From Lycocorax pyrrhopterus obiensis (Eukaryota; Chordata; Aves; Passeriformes; Paradisaeidae), in contig JACSVZ010000001.1 in assembly GCA_014706295.1 (NCBI GenBank), positions 85,744,237-85,808,236 on the forward strand: a stretch of DNA of 64,000 nt, written 5' to 3'. Each line of letters begins with the position of its first letter. The first letter of the stretch is position 1. Made by a program: the position numbers and the translations under genes. The notes under the pieces were generated by a model. It saw nothing but the letters and a program-made list of their open reading frames with translations. It was not told the origin of the DNA and did no database searches. Below are positions 1 through 11,247 of the stretch, one piece after another.

Positions 1-374
1 AGCACATTCAGGGAGCTAAGCCAAAGCAGTTCCAATCTCAAGGTGAATTAGGGGCCTAAACACAAGAAAGCAAAGAAATATGAAGGAGCAGAGTGGCAGC
101 ATGCAGAATGCACTGCAACTTTTTCATTTTTCTTGTTGGACTATGACAGTATTCAAAAATTAGGGGTTTTTTATGTAGAATTTCTAAGGTAGAGGTAGAA
201 AACATGAGTCCAAACCTGTAACTGTAGTATAGCTTTTGATGCAGTAAAATATGAAATAATATAACATGCCAGAAAATCTACTCTAAATTCTTAGTGGCCC
301 AATAGAACAGAACAAAACTTTTCATGTTCATAATTCTTCCCCCAAAAGAATGAAAAAGACATGCACAATATCAA

Positions 375-432
375 TTAATTTGGTCTATCTGAAATATTTT
401 GTGATCAATATCAGTTTTCCTGTCAAGATCAT
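375..432 (+). repeat. Left arm of long inverted repeat (IR-1)
   Basis: This is the left arm of an inverted repeat whose partner lies at 816-875 in reverse orientation. Aligned by eye, 375-420 matches the reverse complement of 830-875 at 43 of 46 positions, and all three differences are transitions. A gapped, weaker match continues inward to about 432 (shared TCAAGAT-CAT). The outer end of each arm is TTAA, at 375-378 and 872-875. The left arm stops almost exactly where the CR1 remnant begins. I do not recognise the repeat family. It could be the terminal repeats of a non-autonomous DNA transposon or a local inverted duplication. Confidence 0.8.
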
Positions 433-730
433 GGAGCAGGTTCTCCTGGAGACTCTGCTAAAGCACGTGGAAAATAAGGAGGTGATTGGTGACAGCATGG
501 CCCCACTAAAGGCCAGCTGTGCCTCACAAATTTGGTGGCTTTCCATGATGGGGTTATAGCTTTGAGGGAAGGGCATCTACTTGGACATGTGCAAAACATT
601 TGGAAACGTCCCTGGGCAGGGCTTTGAACTACTTGATCTAGTGGGTGGCATCCCTACACACGGCAAGGGGGGTTGGAAGTAGATGATTTTTAAGGTCATT
701 CCAACCCAAACCATACTCTGATTATATGAT
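429..730 (+). mobile_element. CR1 LINE remnant, internally deleted (RT part plus 3' end)
   Basis: Positions 429 to about 600 match the part of CR1 ORF2 just upstream of and within the reverse-transcriptase region. The frame starting near 431 reads through words typical of CR1 RT, with 'TNLVAF.DG' type wording corrupted by substitutions and small indels. From about 610 the sequence jumps to the CR1 3' UTR ('ggttggaagtagatgattt', then 'cattccaaccc') and ends in degenerate ATTCTATG repeats near 715-730. Most of ORF2 between the two parts is missing, so this copy is dead and internally deleted. Subfamily assignment would need a repeat library. The copy lies between the two arms of the inverted repeat. 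Confidence 0.88.
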
Positions 731-815
731 ATTTCCATGAAAAAAATCTTCTTTCAATTTTGGTCTGTTTTTAAGGCCTTAAATGATGTCAGCACAACAA
801 CTGTGTAAGTGTGAT

Positions 816-875
816 GAATCTTGAACCGTGGAAAACTGATATCGATTACAAAACATTTCAGATAGACCAAATTAA
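816..875 (-). repeat. Right arm of long inverted repeat (IR-1)
   Basis: This is the reverse-complement partner of 375-432, matching at 43 of 46 positions over 830-875. The outer end is TTAA at 872-875, mirroring TTAA at 375-378. Between the CR1 tail at 730 and this arm lie about 85 bases that I cannot assign to a repeat. Confidence 0.8.
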
Positions 876-1471
876 GAGAAGAAAACATTAGAAGAAACTC
901 TTTTTTTCTCCTAAATTACACAATTCTGAAAGATAAAAATGAATAATGCTCTCTGCCTCAGGTCTAATGGTATTCCCAGAATTGTTTCACATATCAACAT
1001 ATAAAAAAGGACATTTAATTAACAACTGTCCTTTCTCTTTTAAATGAAGCCAGAAGCATCCTTACATGCTTAGTTAAGACAGAACCAAATGATCTGTTTA
1101 AACTTGTTAGGGTTCAGCAAGGCATATTTTGAAGGTCAGTTTCTAATTAATGTGATAGTTGTATATCACACTTGACGATGCTTTCTCAGTGGATTTCAGT
1201 GCTCTACGGATCACGGGTAAAGAAAAAAATATTGATATTTCAATGTTGAAAAGTATCATACATTCTTTCATTACAACTGACTTATATCTGCTCTCACCTC
1301 CTGAGGTTTTAATATAATTTAAAACAGAGCTCATTAAATTATCAAGGACATAGACAAGGAAGGTTACGTGACCTTACAACATAATTAGATAGAGGTATAG
1401 AGAGATGGTTACTTTTTGAGCAAAAAAAGAATATTTGTGACCTATCAGACACCTGTCTATACTGAAAGATT
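876..1471. other. Unassigned AT-rich sequence
   Basis: No gene, repeat family or structured element is recognised here. Reading frames are short and lack codon-like character. Confidence 0.6.
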
Positions 1472-1772
1472 GAGATGGTCTCTTGTCCCAAGTAGCAAGT
1501 GACAGGACAGCAGGAAATAGCCTCAAGTTGCACCAAGTGGGGTTTAGGTTAGCTGGTAGGAAAACTTTCATCACTAAAAGGCTTGTTAGGCATTGGCACA
1601 GGCTGGCTGGGGAAGTGTTTGAGTCATCACCCCTAGGAGTATTCAAAAGAAGTGTGGATATGACGCAGGCAGAGATGGCTTAGTCATGAACATTACAGTG
1701 CTGGGTTAGTGGTTGGACTCGACGATCTTAAAGGTCTTTCTCAATCTTAGTGATTCTATGATTCTAAATGAT
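1472..1772 (+). mobile_element. CR1 LINE 3' end, 5'-truncated
   Basis: The order of recognisable CR1 words is intact: the 'tctcttgtcccaagtagcaa' block, the 'aaatagcctcaagttgcacc' block, a degraded 'ggttaggatattaggaaaa' equivalent, 'aggctggctggggaagtg', 'gggttagtggttggactcga', and a tail with ATTCTATGATTCTA near 1751-1768. This is the end of ORF2 and the 3' UTR, in sense orientation. The open frame across it at 1483-1683 is a chance frame, not a host gene. Confidence 0.92.
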
Positions 1773-1775
1773 TCT

Positions 1776-2804
1776 TTTGGAGATAGTGTATTTGTGATGG
1801 GTCATATGCAAGAACTTTAATTCGCCAAGCAAAGTAGAATTGAGTGCTAAACAGCACTGAAGATATAATACACTGGCATAGATATAGGACATCCATACTT
1901 GCAGAGCAATGAAATCATATCTACCCACAAAGCAGAAACACCTGTCCTCTTTGAAAGAATAACAATAACTCTGCTCTCAAACTCCATCTCCCTGTGGACA
2001 TCTTAGTTAATTCACAGATTTTTACAATTAATTCTCAGCAGAGAACAACCAGATGCATAGGATCTGCAAAAATTCACCACACTGTCTGGCAAACAAAACC
2101 AGGAAACCCAAGAATAATAAACTAAAACAGTTTAATAATATTAAATAATATTCACTTCCTATAGATTACCGTTTATCTGCCTTCTTAGATGTCAAAATAG
2201 CTGAAAAGAGAGACAAATATTATTATAACTAATATAAAGCTAGAGAAAAGAAATGTGGTAGGATAGAAGCTACCTCATAATTGGGAAATACACATGTAAT
2301 CATCTGACTTCTATATGCAAAAAAACACTATGGGGTAAAATCTAACCAACCAACCAAAACAAACCTGTTATAGGCTTCTTAGAGCTGCTAAAGAAATTTT
2401 GTGCACTAGACCTTAACTCATTTGGCTTAAAAATCTCTTGTGCTTTATGAAACCTCCAAAAGCTCATTAATATGTGAGATCACTAACTCAAAATAATAAT
2501 AAAAAAATAACATCACAGTTTTAATAACACAACTGATTGATAAATCAGTATTTTTTTTTCTGTCAGACAAAGAAAATGAGTGCTATTTTAAAAATAACTG
2601 CAGGAGAATATTACCTGTCATACCAAAATTTAGCTATCTGATTTGGAAAAAAGTCTTTTGTTCAATGAATTAGATCAGAGCTTCTAACTCCTACTTCTCA
2701 GAGAAAGTTCCTTTATGACAAGCCTACTCCATTGTACTGCCACCTACATAAAATGTATTTGGAAATTTTAATACAACTTTAGGATGGCAGCACTAGACGG
2801 TAGC
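1776..2804. other. Unassigned AT-rich sequence
   Basis: About 1 kb with no recognisable repeat or gene. There are short A and T runs (for example T9 near 2551) and TAAT-rich stretches at 2130-2240, but no interpretable element. Confidence 0.6.
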
Positions 2805-2973
2805 TTTAATAGGCTGCCCAGGGAAGTGGTGGAATCATCATCCCTGGAAGTGTTCAAAAAATGCATAGATGTGGTGCTTAGGGACATGGTTTAATTGTGG
2901 GCCTGGCAGTGTTGGGTTAATGGTTGGACTCAGTGATCCTTGAGGTCTTTTCCAACCTTCCATGATTCCACAA
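2805..2973 (+). mobile_element. CR1 LINE 3' end, short
   Basis: Sense-orientation CR1 3' terminus. It contains 'aggctgcccagggaagtggt', 'catccctggaagtgttcaaa', 'gttgggttaatggttggact', a 'cttttccaacc' block, and a degraded ATTC-type tail ending near 2972. It is the same 3' segment as the copy at 1472-1772 but starts later. Confidence 0.92.
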
Positions 2974-4629
2974 TTTTTTGTAGAGGTTTGTGTGCGGTTG
3001 CATTTCTATGGCCAAAACTGTGTTGACTAATGTTAGAAGCTACTACCATCTAATTGTATTCTTTAATTCTATGGGACTACCTGAAATTCACAGATTTGAT
3101 AAGCATAGCACAAACAGTAGCCATAGCATAGCAAAACCCTTGGTGAGCTTAGCAAGTAAACTAAAAACCTTCATTAATTCCTGATTTGATTGCCAAACTG
3201 ATTGGTTAGAAATAAAGCATGACTTTATGTTTAAATATATAAAGAACATGAATTTTCATGCTTAAAACCAGCTAAATATGTAATAAGAACTGTAAGTTAA
3301 TCTGTAAACTGTCAAACATTAGTCAAGAAGGTGAGTTCTATCAGGAGAAGGGAAAGGTGTCTGCTGGACTTTGGATAATTTAATAGTGATATATCTTTCA
3401 GAAATCATGGCATCAAGGATACCAGAAGTTAGAAAAGTACATGGCAAAAAATGGCACAAAATCCATTATGATATTTCCATGGAAAGTTGTAGACTTATGT
3501 GTTATGATCTTACAAACTCAGATCTGCTTGTTGCTAGTGCTTTTCAAAATACAAAGTCCTATTACTTTTCGTAAATCACAAAGTAATAATATATAATGAC
3601 AGATATCCTCCTCACTAACAACTTGTCTTAAAACATTGGTTTATCAAATGAAGCGTTTGAAGATACTGAAACATAGTTCTAACACAAAGTTATTGCTGAG
3701 TTCTTGCATGTTTCTTTACAACTTCTTAATCTTGGGAAATTGTTCAGTGACCTAAACAAACAGCCATGCATAAAAGTCCTTGTAAAATATGCTATTCATC
3801 CATAAATGCATCTCTGAGAAATAATACACACTATCATCTTTTTATATCACTGTATTTTCCTTTAATCTTGAAGAATGAGTGGAGTCACTGATTGGGTTCA
3901 TCTGCCTAACAGAACAAATGGGAAGTGGTCCTCGTTTCATGTTTCTTTTGATATCGATTGCTGTTCCCACTGCTGAGAAAAGAAATCTTTGATATGCCAT
4001 CCACACTTCAGAAAGCTGCTGCCTGTTCATGCATCACTCCTAGGAACACTGTCAAGCCCTCTAGGCAGGATTGTTCATTCTCCTTGCTGTTTTCACTCTC
4101 TAAATTATTTGCAATGTAAATAAGCCAGAACAGATTAATAAATTGTGAGGGACAGAAAGGAGTAAGATGAAAAAAAAGAGATAGTCAGACTTAGTGTGTG
4201 ATTTTGACTTTGCAGCAAAGATTTTGCAGTCTATATTACAGAGTAATAACTGGAAAGAAATCCAGAAAACAAAGACAGGACTCTCTACCTGTATTCACAA
4301 ATTTGTGAAGCACTTCCTTCACAAATCAGAATTGTGCAGTGTATGATGATTTGCATTGGTTATTCCTTTTAGCCATCGTTTAAATGCATAATATTTAATA
4401 AAGATGTGTGTAATGTCCAAGAGAATATATATTAGAAGAGGTTGTTTTCTTCTTTGGGGCGCTCTTCTGCTCTGTAGATAGCACCAATGGGCAATTGTCA
4501 AATTTTTGAGAAAATGTTATGAATATTTCATGTTCATGGCATCACAAGTAGTGGTACTTCACATAAAATGAAATGGAAACACTCAAAAGTGTTTCAGAAA
4601 TGATGGTTTAAGTGTTCCATTCTATCTTT
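2974..4629. other. Unassigned AT-rich sequence with one exon-like frame
   Basis: No repeat family is recognised. A minus-strand open segment at 3842-3972 follows a pyrimidine-rich AG (a CAGCAG tandem acceptor) and ends in a stop codon. It is discussed as a weak exon candidate in the findings. The short plus-strand frames here show no domain that I recognise. Confidence 0.5.
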
Positions 4630-4860
4630 TCTTTGGCCAGGACAGTTTTGCCTCGACCGTAAGGAAGTGGAGCCTACGGCTGTGTGGACGTGTCTAGGTT
4701 GTTATTCTATACCACTTTATCTTGTAGCTGGGGGCAGAATTAAGGGATTCTCACTTCTGACAAGGAGTGGAGGCATGGCTTATGGTCAGGAAGGTAAAGC
4801 TGGTGAAGCAGAGTGGCTGGTGGTTTTTATTTTAGTGGGAGCACTAAACTAGAGAATACC
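4630..4860 (+). mobile_element. ERV LTR fragment (probable)
   Basis: A GC-richer block that stands out from its surroundings. It shares GGCCAGGACAG (4635-4645) and TTATTCTATACCA (4702-4714) with the LTR fragment at 45904-46020, at similar spacing (54 and 46 bases between the motifs), so the two appear to be related LTR 5' regions. Downstream wording such as 'ctgggggcagaattaaggga' resembles bird LTRs I have seen, but I cannot name the family. No TG...CA ends, polyadenylation signal or target-site duplication could be defined, and the 3' boundary is approximate. Confidence 0.6.
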
Positions 4861-5195
4861 ATTCCTAAACAACAACAAGTTCTCATTAAGCTCTTCTAAA
4901 ACAAAACTGACTCTTGAGTAAGGCTGACTATTGAGTAAGGTCTGATTCTAGAGGAATTTGCTATTTAGGTGTTGGTCTCCTCAACCCCCTTAATTTCTCT
5001 TGAATTCCTGTACATATATTTTTTTTTTCCTTGAGTTATCCTGTATTTTGTATGGAACAGGTATGATATCTAAAGAGTATGAGATTATGGGTAAAAGCAA
5101 GGAAGCAAATAGATGTTAAGTTAAAACTGTTTGAGTGATGATTTTTAAGCAGCTATCAAAGAGAAACTTTAGCATTTTTCTGTGTGAATGGTGTA

Positions 5196-5545
5196 GGGTC
5201 ATAGTATCACTCTGATACTGAAGGCATCTTAGGAGGTTGGTAGTCAAGTCCCCTGCTCACAAACGGGTCGTCTAGACTAATATGGTCAAAGATTTTTCTG
5301 ATTGAGACTTGAAAATATCCAAGGGTGGAGACCTCACAATTTCTCTATGGAACTGTTCCAGTGATTAACTATCCTTATAGTAAAAAATTCTTTTCTTTAT
5401 ATGGCTCTAGAAAATCCCTGTTTTAATTTAGGACTACTTTTTCTCTTCTTCTGGACCTTAGTGCAGAGGCTGACCTTGCTTTTCAGTAACCTTCTCTTAG
5501 GTACTGGAGGATTGGTGTTAGGTTCCCTTTAATCCTGTCTTCTCC
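5196..5545 (-). mobile_element. CR1 LINE 3' end, antisense, old
   Basis: Read on the plus strand it begins with a degraded 'tcatagtatcactctga' tail. It continues with 'aagtcccctgctcacaaacg', 'ccaagggtggagacctcaca', 'tctctatggaactgttccag', 'tccttatagtaaaaaattct' and 'gcagaggctgaccttgcttt'. That is the expected order of an antisense CR1 3' end running into ORF2. It is more diverged than the 26.5 kb copy, and the far boundary is soft. Confidence 0.85.
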
Positions 5546-5679
5546 TGATGATTCTGGCAAAGGTTTTCCTTCCCACTATGAATTCTGGATAGTTTCAGAA
5601 AATTTGTCATTTGAAGCTTTCCATACTCAGAAAAAGCAGTAAAGAAGTAGTTATGATAAATATAGAGGTAAATAATGCA

Positions 5680-6060
5680 ACACCCATTCTGTATCTACCA
5701 GTGGGTACCAACAGCCCAGCCTGGCCCTAATGAGATCTGTTGCCAAATGGTCCCATAAGCCCCATATCATCTCTGCCAGTACCTGCCAGAAGTGTGTTGT
5801 AGGTATGCCTGTGTCCAGAACCTCACAACCATGCCCATGTTTGTCCACGGACTCAGCTGATCTGGACTCCAACCTGTGGATCAACATCATGGCCTGACTT
5901 TGGATCTGCCTCTTCAGCATGAACCTGCCTGGGTATTTGTTTGGGCCTGGTAGTATCTCATCTGCCCTAGTCACTTGCTAGGGGCTGGGAGGAACCCTGG
6001 ATGGTGTGATCCATGCCCTGTTAGCGCTTGGTGCACCTTGACATGGACAAATGATCTTAT
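5680..6060. other. GC-richer block of unknown origin
   Basis: A compositional island in AT-rich surroundings, rich in 'CCAGCCTGG'- and 'CCTGCC'-like words. The minus strand has an open frame at 5651-5974 encoding about 107 residues with no motif that I recognise. Its composition resembles an ERV internal or LTR remnant, or a host-derived duplicated segment. I could not find LTR ends, CR1 words or splice structure that would decide. Confidence 0.4.
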
Positions 6061-8916
6061 CTTGCATGACATCTTTCATCTAGATGGAAGTAAGATCTAG
6101 TGCAAAAGGAAGCACAAGTGAAAGCAGAATTGGAGACATAATTACAATTCAGTAAAGGTGAATCTCTTGTTTGATCCATTAGCAATAACGGATTTCTCTT
6201 TTCTTGGAGGTCAGCAGAAATCCACCCATTTTAGCTGACCAAAGAATTTCTGGTAGAGGAGTCTGTGGCAAGACACATCCATGCTTTAGGGTGTCTCATG
6301 GGACAGTGTTTACACTGACTCAGCATGTGTGGGAGTCAAAAAGGCGACAACACAAAATTCGTACTCAGTCTTCTGTGTAACAGTTAAAAGCTGCAATAAT
6401 GAGATGTTAGGCATGTGACACTTGGCAGGATATTGTCTGTAGAAACGGGCCTGGACTAACAATGTGAGATTTATGGCCAATGAAATTTGTGCAGACTCTT
6501 GATTTTAACCATGAATCTTTAACAAAATTAATCAAAGCTGTTCAGGGGACTATCTCAACAGCACAAAGCATGAGGAAATGACGTATATCAGGGACACGGA
6601 CCAGACAGCAAACAGAATTCCTGTTTTCCGTGTATTAATGAGCTACCATATTAATTATGCTACAAGATTAGGAAATAGAACTAAATTGTGGAAAGACAGC
6701 CACAAGCAAGAGACATGAGGGAGACACCCGAGGAGAAAAAATATGGGGACTCCAGCGCTTAAATTATGTGCTGTTTTGGTGTAAACATTTGTGGCCATTT
6801 TTTGGGAAAGGAATCCATTAGTTACATTTTTTCAAGGAGTTCAACTTTCTGCTACTTCAGGAGCATTAACAATATATTTGGAGAGCAGCAAAAATCTCAC
6901 ACAGGACTTTCTTTAAATTGGATGTTATTATTTATACATACAGCAAGCAAGTGTAAGTGGCTTTTGAGGCTTTGCTCTGCTAGAAACAGCAGCTATTATC
7001 CATTATTCTGGCTGGAAACATGAACAGAACTAGTTTCTAGAAAAGCTACCTTTTACTTTCAAATGCAACCAGCAGGAATAAAATCAACTTCCTTTAAAGA
7101 ACATGGAGTCTGCTGATTTTAAGCAGCAGAGGAAAATGTCAAAGCAGCTTAAATCAAGAAAGCAGCCTTCTTTATTGCCAATGGTTTCAGTACCCTGAGA
7201 ATAATGGGGGAGGACAGACATTTTGAGAGAAAGCCACCTCCTTTAGTTTTGTTGATTAGGAGAAAATTTTAACCTCTATCACAGGAGAAATTTAGTAGCA
7301 AAGAATGAAAGCGGAAAACCCCCAACTTCATTTAACTAATTTATTTTTAAAATAAATAATCCTCAGAGATCTTGTTTACGATCCTTTGCTCCACGAAGCT
7401 AGTCTAAGGCATTCAAGGACAAAATTGTCTGACTCAGGAAAACCTCTCTTTAAAGACCTGGTTACCTGGTTAAAAATAATTTCAATTTTCAAGCTAATTA
7501 AGATTTGTGGGTTTAAATTCTCAGAAGATCCATCCAGTGTTCAAAGAACACGTATTGTGATTTAATGTAGATAGTCTTTATATTTGTGCTTAGTGAAGGA
7601 GGTGAAGCTTTGCGTGAAGAAGCAAATTAATGTATTTTACCATGATCACAGTCTAGACTATGTCCTGCCAGATCATCTACAGGAACACATCTAATCCATT
7701 GTCCTTCTTGTTAACCACTAATGACCTTTTAAGCGGCCTTTTATCTCTTTTTATCTGTTTAATGTCATTGTGGTCATTGTGATCATACAAAAGGATATGT
7801 TACTTAAATCCATCAGAGAAATCTAAATATATTATATTATTGAAACTTCCTTTATCAGTCAATTTTGAAAAGACCTGTGAAGTTTGCTTGATAACTTACT
7901 TCTAGCATATTGTGCAGACTGACATTTCCCAGACAAGATTTCTATTGCAGTGACCTTTTTTTAGAAAACGTTTTAAAGTTAGTCAGCCTCTAATTGCTCT
8001 AATCATCCCACCTAATCTTTCAAAAGTATAGAAAAAGTGATTTTTCTTTCAATTCAGCTCAATAAATTAGCATTACAGTTCCAATTTTTTTTTTAATTAT
8101 CATGTTTTAGTTATCTGTAAAGCCAGTTTTACAGTGTATAACATGAGTCTTTATCTTTTAGCATTTTCTTTAGCTAACACTGGAGGATTTTAAAATTATT
8201 TAACTTGCATGAAATCCTTATTCACCCTCCTGCCAAATACATTAAGTGTCAAACACACAATGAGAAGAACGCGTCTGTCTTCTGATTGTCTTATCCTTCT
8301 CAGCCAGCAATGAATGTAGGCCATTGCTATAAAACATTTTGCCCCTGTTATGGCTAAAAGATGGACATTTTATTCTTAATCACAGGAATAAGAATAAAAT
8401 CATCTTAATCATCAAGGTCTTTTTCAGAGGTATGATTCCTATTCTGTATAACTCTTCAGCATTGCCTAAATTTTCCTCTACAATTGATTTTGATCAACTT
8501 CTACCTTTTACCCCTGATTCAATGTGATTGCAGTAATTCCCTGTGAAGGGTAGGTAATACTTCAAACAGCATAATGTTTTCTGCAACTGTTTCATTAAAG
8601 CATTTATTAAAGAATTTTTAGTACCTACATTGATATAAATCAGTCCATTAAAAGAGAGTGGGATCCTCTTAGAGTGGGACAGTCCCACATAAATGTATCT
8701 TTACCTCAATTCTGACCAAGAGATTGTGTAACAAGGACATATTACATTTGTTTTAATATGCTTCTTGGATGCTGTTTGCATTTAGATCAAACAGAAAAAT
8801 AACATTTCCACTTCCATTTACTTAAATTTGAAAGTTTATGGATGGCATTCATTTTGCCAAACACAAACATAAGCAGCAGTTCTAGAGATACCAGGCTGTT
8901 TCCACTAGGTCATGAT
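6061..8916. other. Unassigned AT-rich sequence
   Basis: Nearly 3 kb without a recognised gene or repeat family. The open frames (for example 6766-7023 plus and 8339-8527 plus) are short and without domain signals. Confidence 0.55.
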
Positions 8917-9108
8917 TCATAGAATAAAATCAGAATGGTTTAAGTTGGAAAAGACCTTTGAGATCAAGAAGTCCAACCATTACCCCAGCACTGGCAAATC
9001 CACCACTAAACCATGTCCCTAAGTGCCACATCTACATGTCTTTTAAATACCTCCAGGAATGGTGGCACAACCACATCCCAAGGCAGCCTGCTCCAGTGCC
9101 GATCTCAT
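8917..9108 (-). mobile_element. CR1 LINE 3' end, antisense
   Basis: Starts on the plus strand with 'attcatagaataaaatcaga', then 'gttggaaaagacctttgaga', 'gtccaaccattaccccagca', 'ccactaaaccatgtccctaa', 'acctccaggaatggtggcac' and 'aggcagcctgctccagtgcc'. This is the reverse complement of the same CR1 3' UTR type seen at 2805-2973. It is truncated within ORF2. Confidence 0.93.
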
Positions 9109-11247
9109 CCTGGTGTTTACATCTAAATTAGGTCAGTCTTAATTTTTTTATTTATTCTGTATTTATTGTTAAGAAAGACCAAGGTGGCTGAAAACATGGT
9201 ATTTCATGTGTATCTTGTCCTTTTTGTGTTTGCATCTAGTGCAAGCAAACAGAGGAAGAAAAATAGTCCATTTTAAAATCTAAATATTTAGTGTAGATAC
9301 TGTAATCTATAGTATGCTATGACTGATCATGGTAAGGTCCATTTAAAACATAAATAGAATGACCATGCATATACATAATTACTTTCATTGTACTCTTCAA
9401 AGTCATTATTTTAAAAAAAGTATCAGCAGGCTGATTGTGCAAAGTTGATGATAAGAAAGAAAAATAATTACTTATTTGTGCTGAGAGGAGCAAATTTACT
9501 GCTGGTGCGAGTAGGTAGAGCTTTATTTGAATCAGTGAACATGATTGTTCTAAAAAAGAAAACCTCTGGAAAGCTCTAGTAATGTTTTTGTGCTGTAGTT
9601 CTCAGGGACGGATTAAGCTATAAATTCAATTTAATTTTAATTGCTTTAGGTCTCTAAGGAGCCAGTACATAACAAATGCAGTCCCAGAGGTGAAAGTACT
9701 GAATTGGTCCTAGTATTATGTTTAAATGAAAACACAAAAAACTTGCTAATTAGCAGGGACAGAAGCTGAAATTATTTAGGATTTTATTTAATCTGAGGCA
9801 AATAGCTTTAAATGTAACAATTATCTAATTATACTGTTTTAATGCTGTTGAGAGTTTTACACTCATATATGAAGAGAAGCTGAATGGTGCAAATAAGGAC
9901 TAAATTCTTTATTTCCACTAGAGTAAATACGTTATCGTCTGCTTGACCTATGGCACAGAAATTAAGGATGCAGAGCTCAATTGCCTAGAGAGATTATACG
10001 GAATTCATTCATTGAGCTGGAAATGTTTAATTAAGACATGAATCATAATAAGTGCATACATTGTTATTGTTTTCTGAAGTCCTATAGAACCTTAAGAGAA
10101 TGTAACAATTCAAACCAACAAAATAGCAATCCACATTTGGAGTGGTTGCCTTGGGAAATCCATCTGCTGTCTGGGCAACCTACAAAGCTCTCCTGTATAT
10201 GGAATTGGGTGAAGTTTGACAGTGAGCAGAAAGTTAGGAATTTTCCATGGAGATTCAGATTTTAATGGGAGTTAAATATCACCATCAGCATCTGATCCCA
10301 CAATTAGTACCATGATATAAGGAAGTGAGGAGAATGAAAAATGTAGAAGGAAGCGGAATTATATTTAGTCAATTAATGGAGCACTATAAGTATTGCCTAC
10401 TAAGAAATGATTTGATGGCTAATTATCAATACTCATGCTGTATGGAGCTACTTTTCCTTCCCATCATTTGGTTCTTCACACTGACTTCACATCTACACGT
10501 AGAGGATTGTTACACATTTACAGTGCACTTGGCAAAAAAATTACAAGCCAGTATATTTTTAGTAGTAAACAGTGAAAGAGGAAATGGCCAATGATGGAGG
10601 AATTTCAGGCTGAAAGAAAGACGTACTGAACGAGATCAAGTTTTTGTCACAAATTTATAGGAACATGATGTTGTCAAATTTCACACTTCTATCATGGATT
10701 TCATGGCTGAAAATGCTAAAGAATTTACAGCTGGAATATACGTATTTTGAAGGAGATATAAAAGTGGAGGTGGGGGAGAGGAAAAAAAAAGGAAGGTAAT
10801 GACAGCATCAGTAGAGAGGACAGAGGTGTATTTCAAATGACTCAGAATGCCTGTTGAAAAGTTGGTGGTATTATAAAATCAGTTGAAATGGGGAAAAAAA
10901 ATGGAATTCAAGGAACTCATTTTGAAAGGCTGTCAAGAAAAGTAGAAGGAGAAGTGATTTAGCCAAAATACTATTTGAAACTGTGTTACCAGAAGAGAGT
11001 GATAGTGCACTGGTGGACAAGTCGAGGTCTTTGAACAAGGGATGCGTCCTGAGAATGACTGATAAAAATAAAGGTGAAATAGGCAGAAGGAAGGGATAAT
11101 GAGCCTGGCATGCAAGTGAAGAAACAGTTTTGAGATAATCCGGCCTGTAGATGAGGAACACCTAAAATCAGTGAATTGCTTTCCCTCAACTAGGATTATT
11201 TATGCTCTTAAGAAAGTAGATAGACATGTAAAGTTATTTTCAGAGCG
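9109..11247. other. Unassigned AT-rich sequence
   Basis: No repeat or gene is recognised. The part at about 9600-9920 is dense in ATTA/TAAT words in otherwise unique-looking sequence. The purine-rich stretch at 10760-10860 is low in complexity. Confidence 0.55.

Noticed and set aside
350..559. Open frame on the plus strand as a small gene
   Set aside because: It overlaps the inverted-repeat arm and the CR1 RT remnant, and is explained by them.
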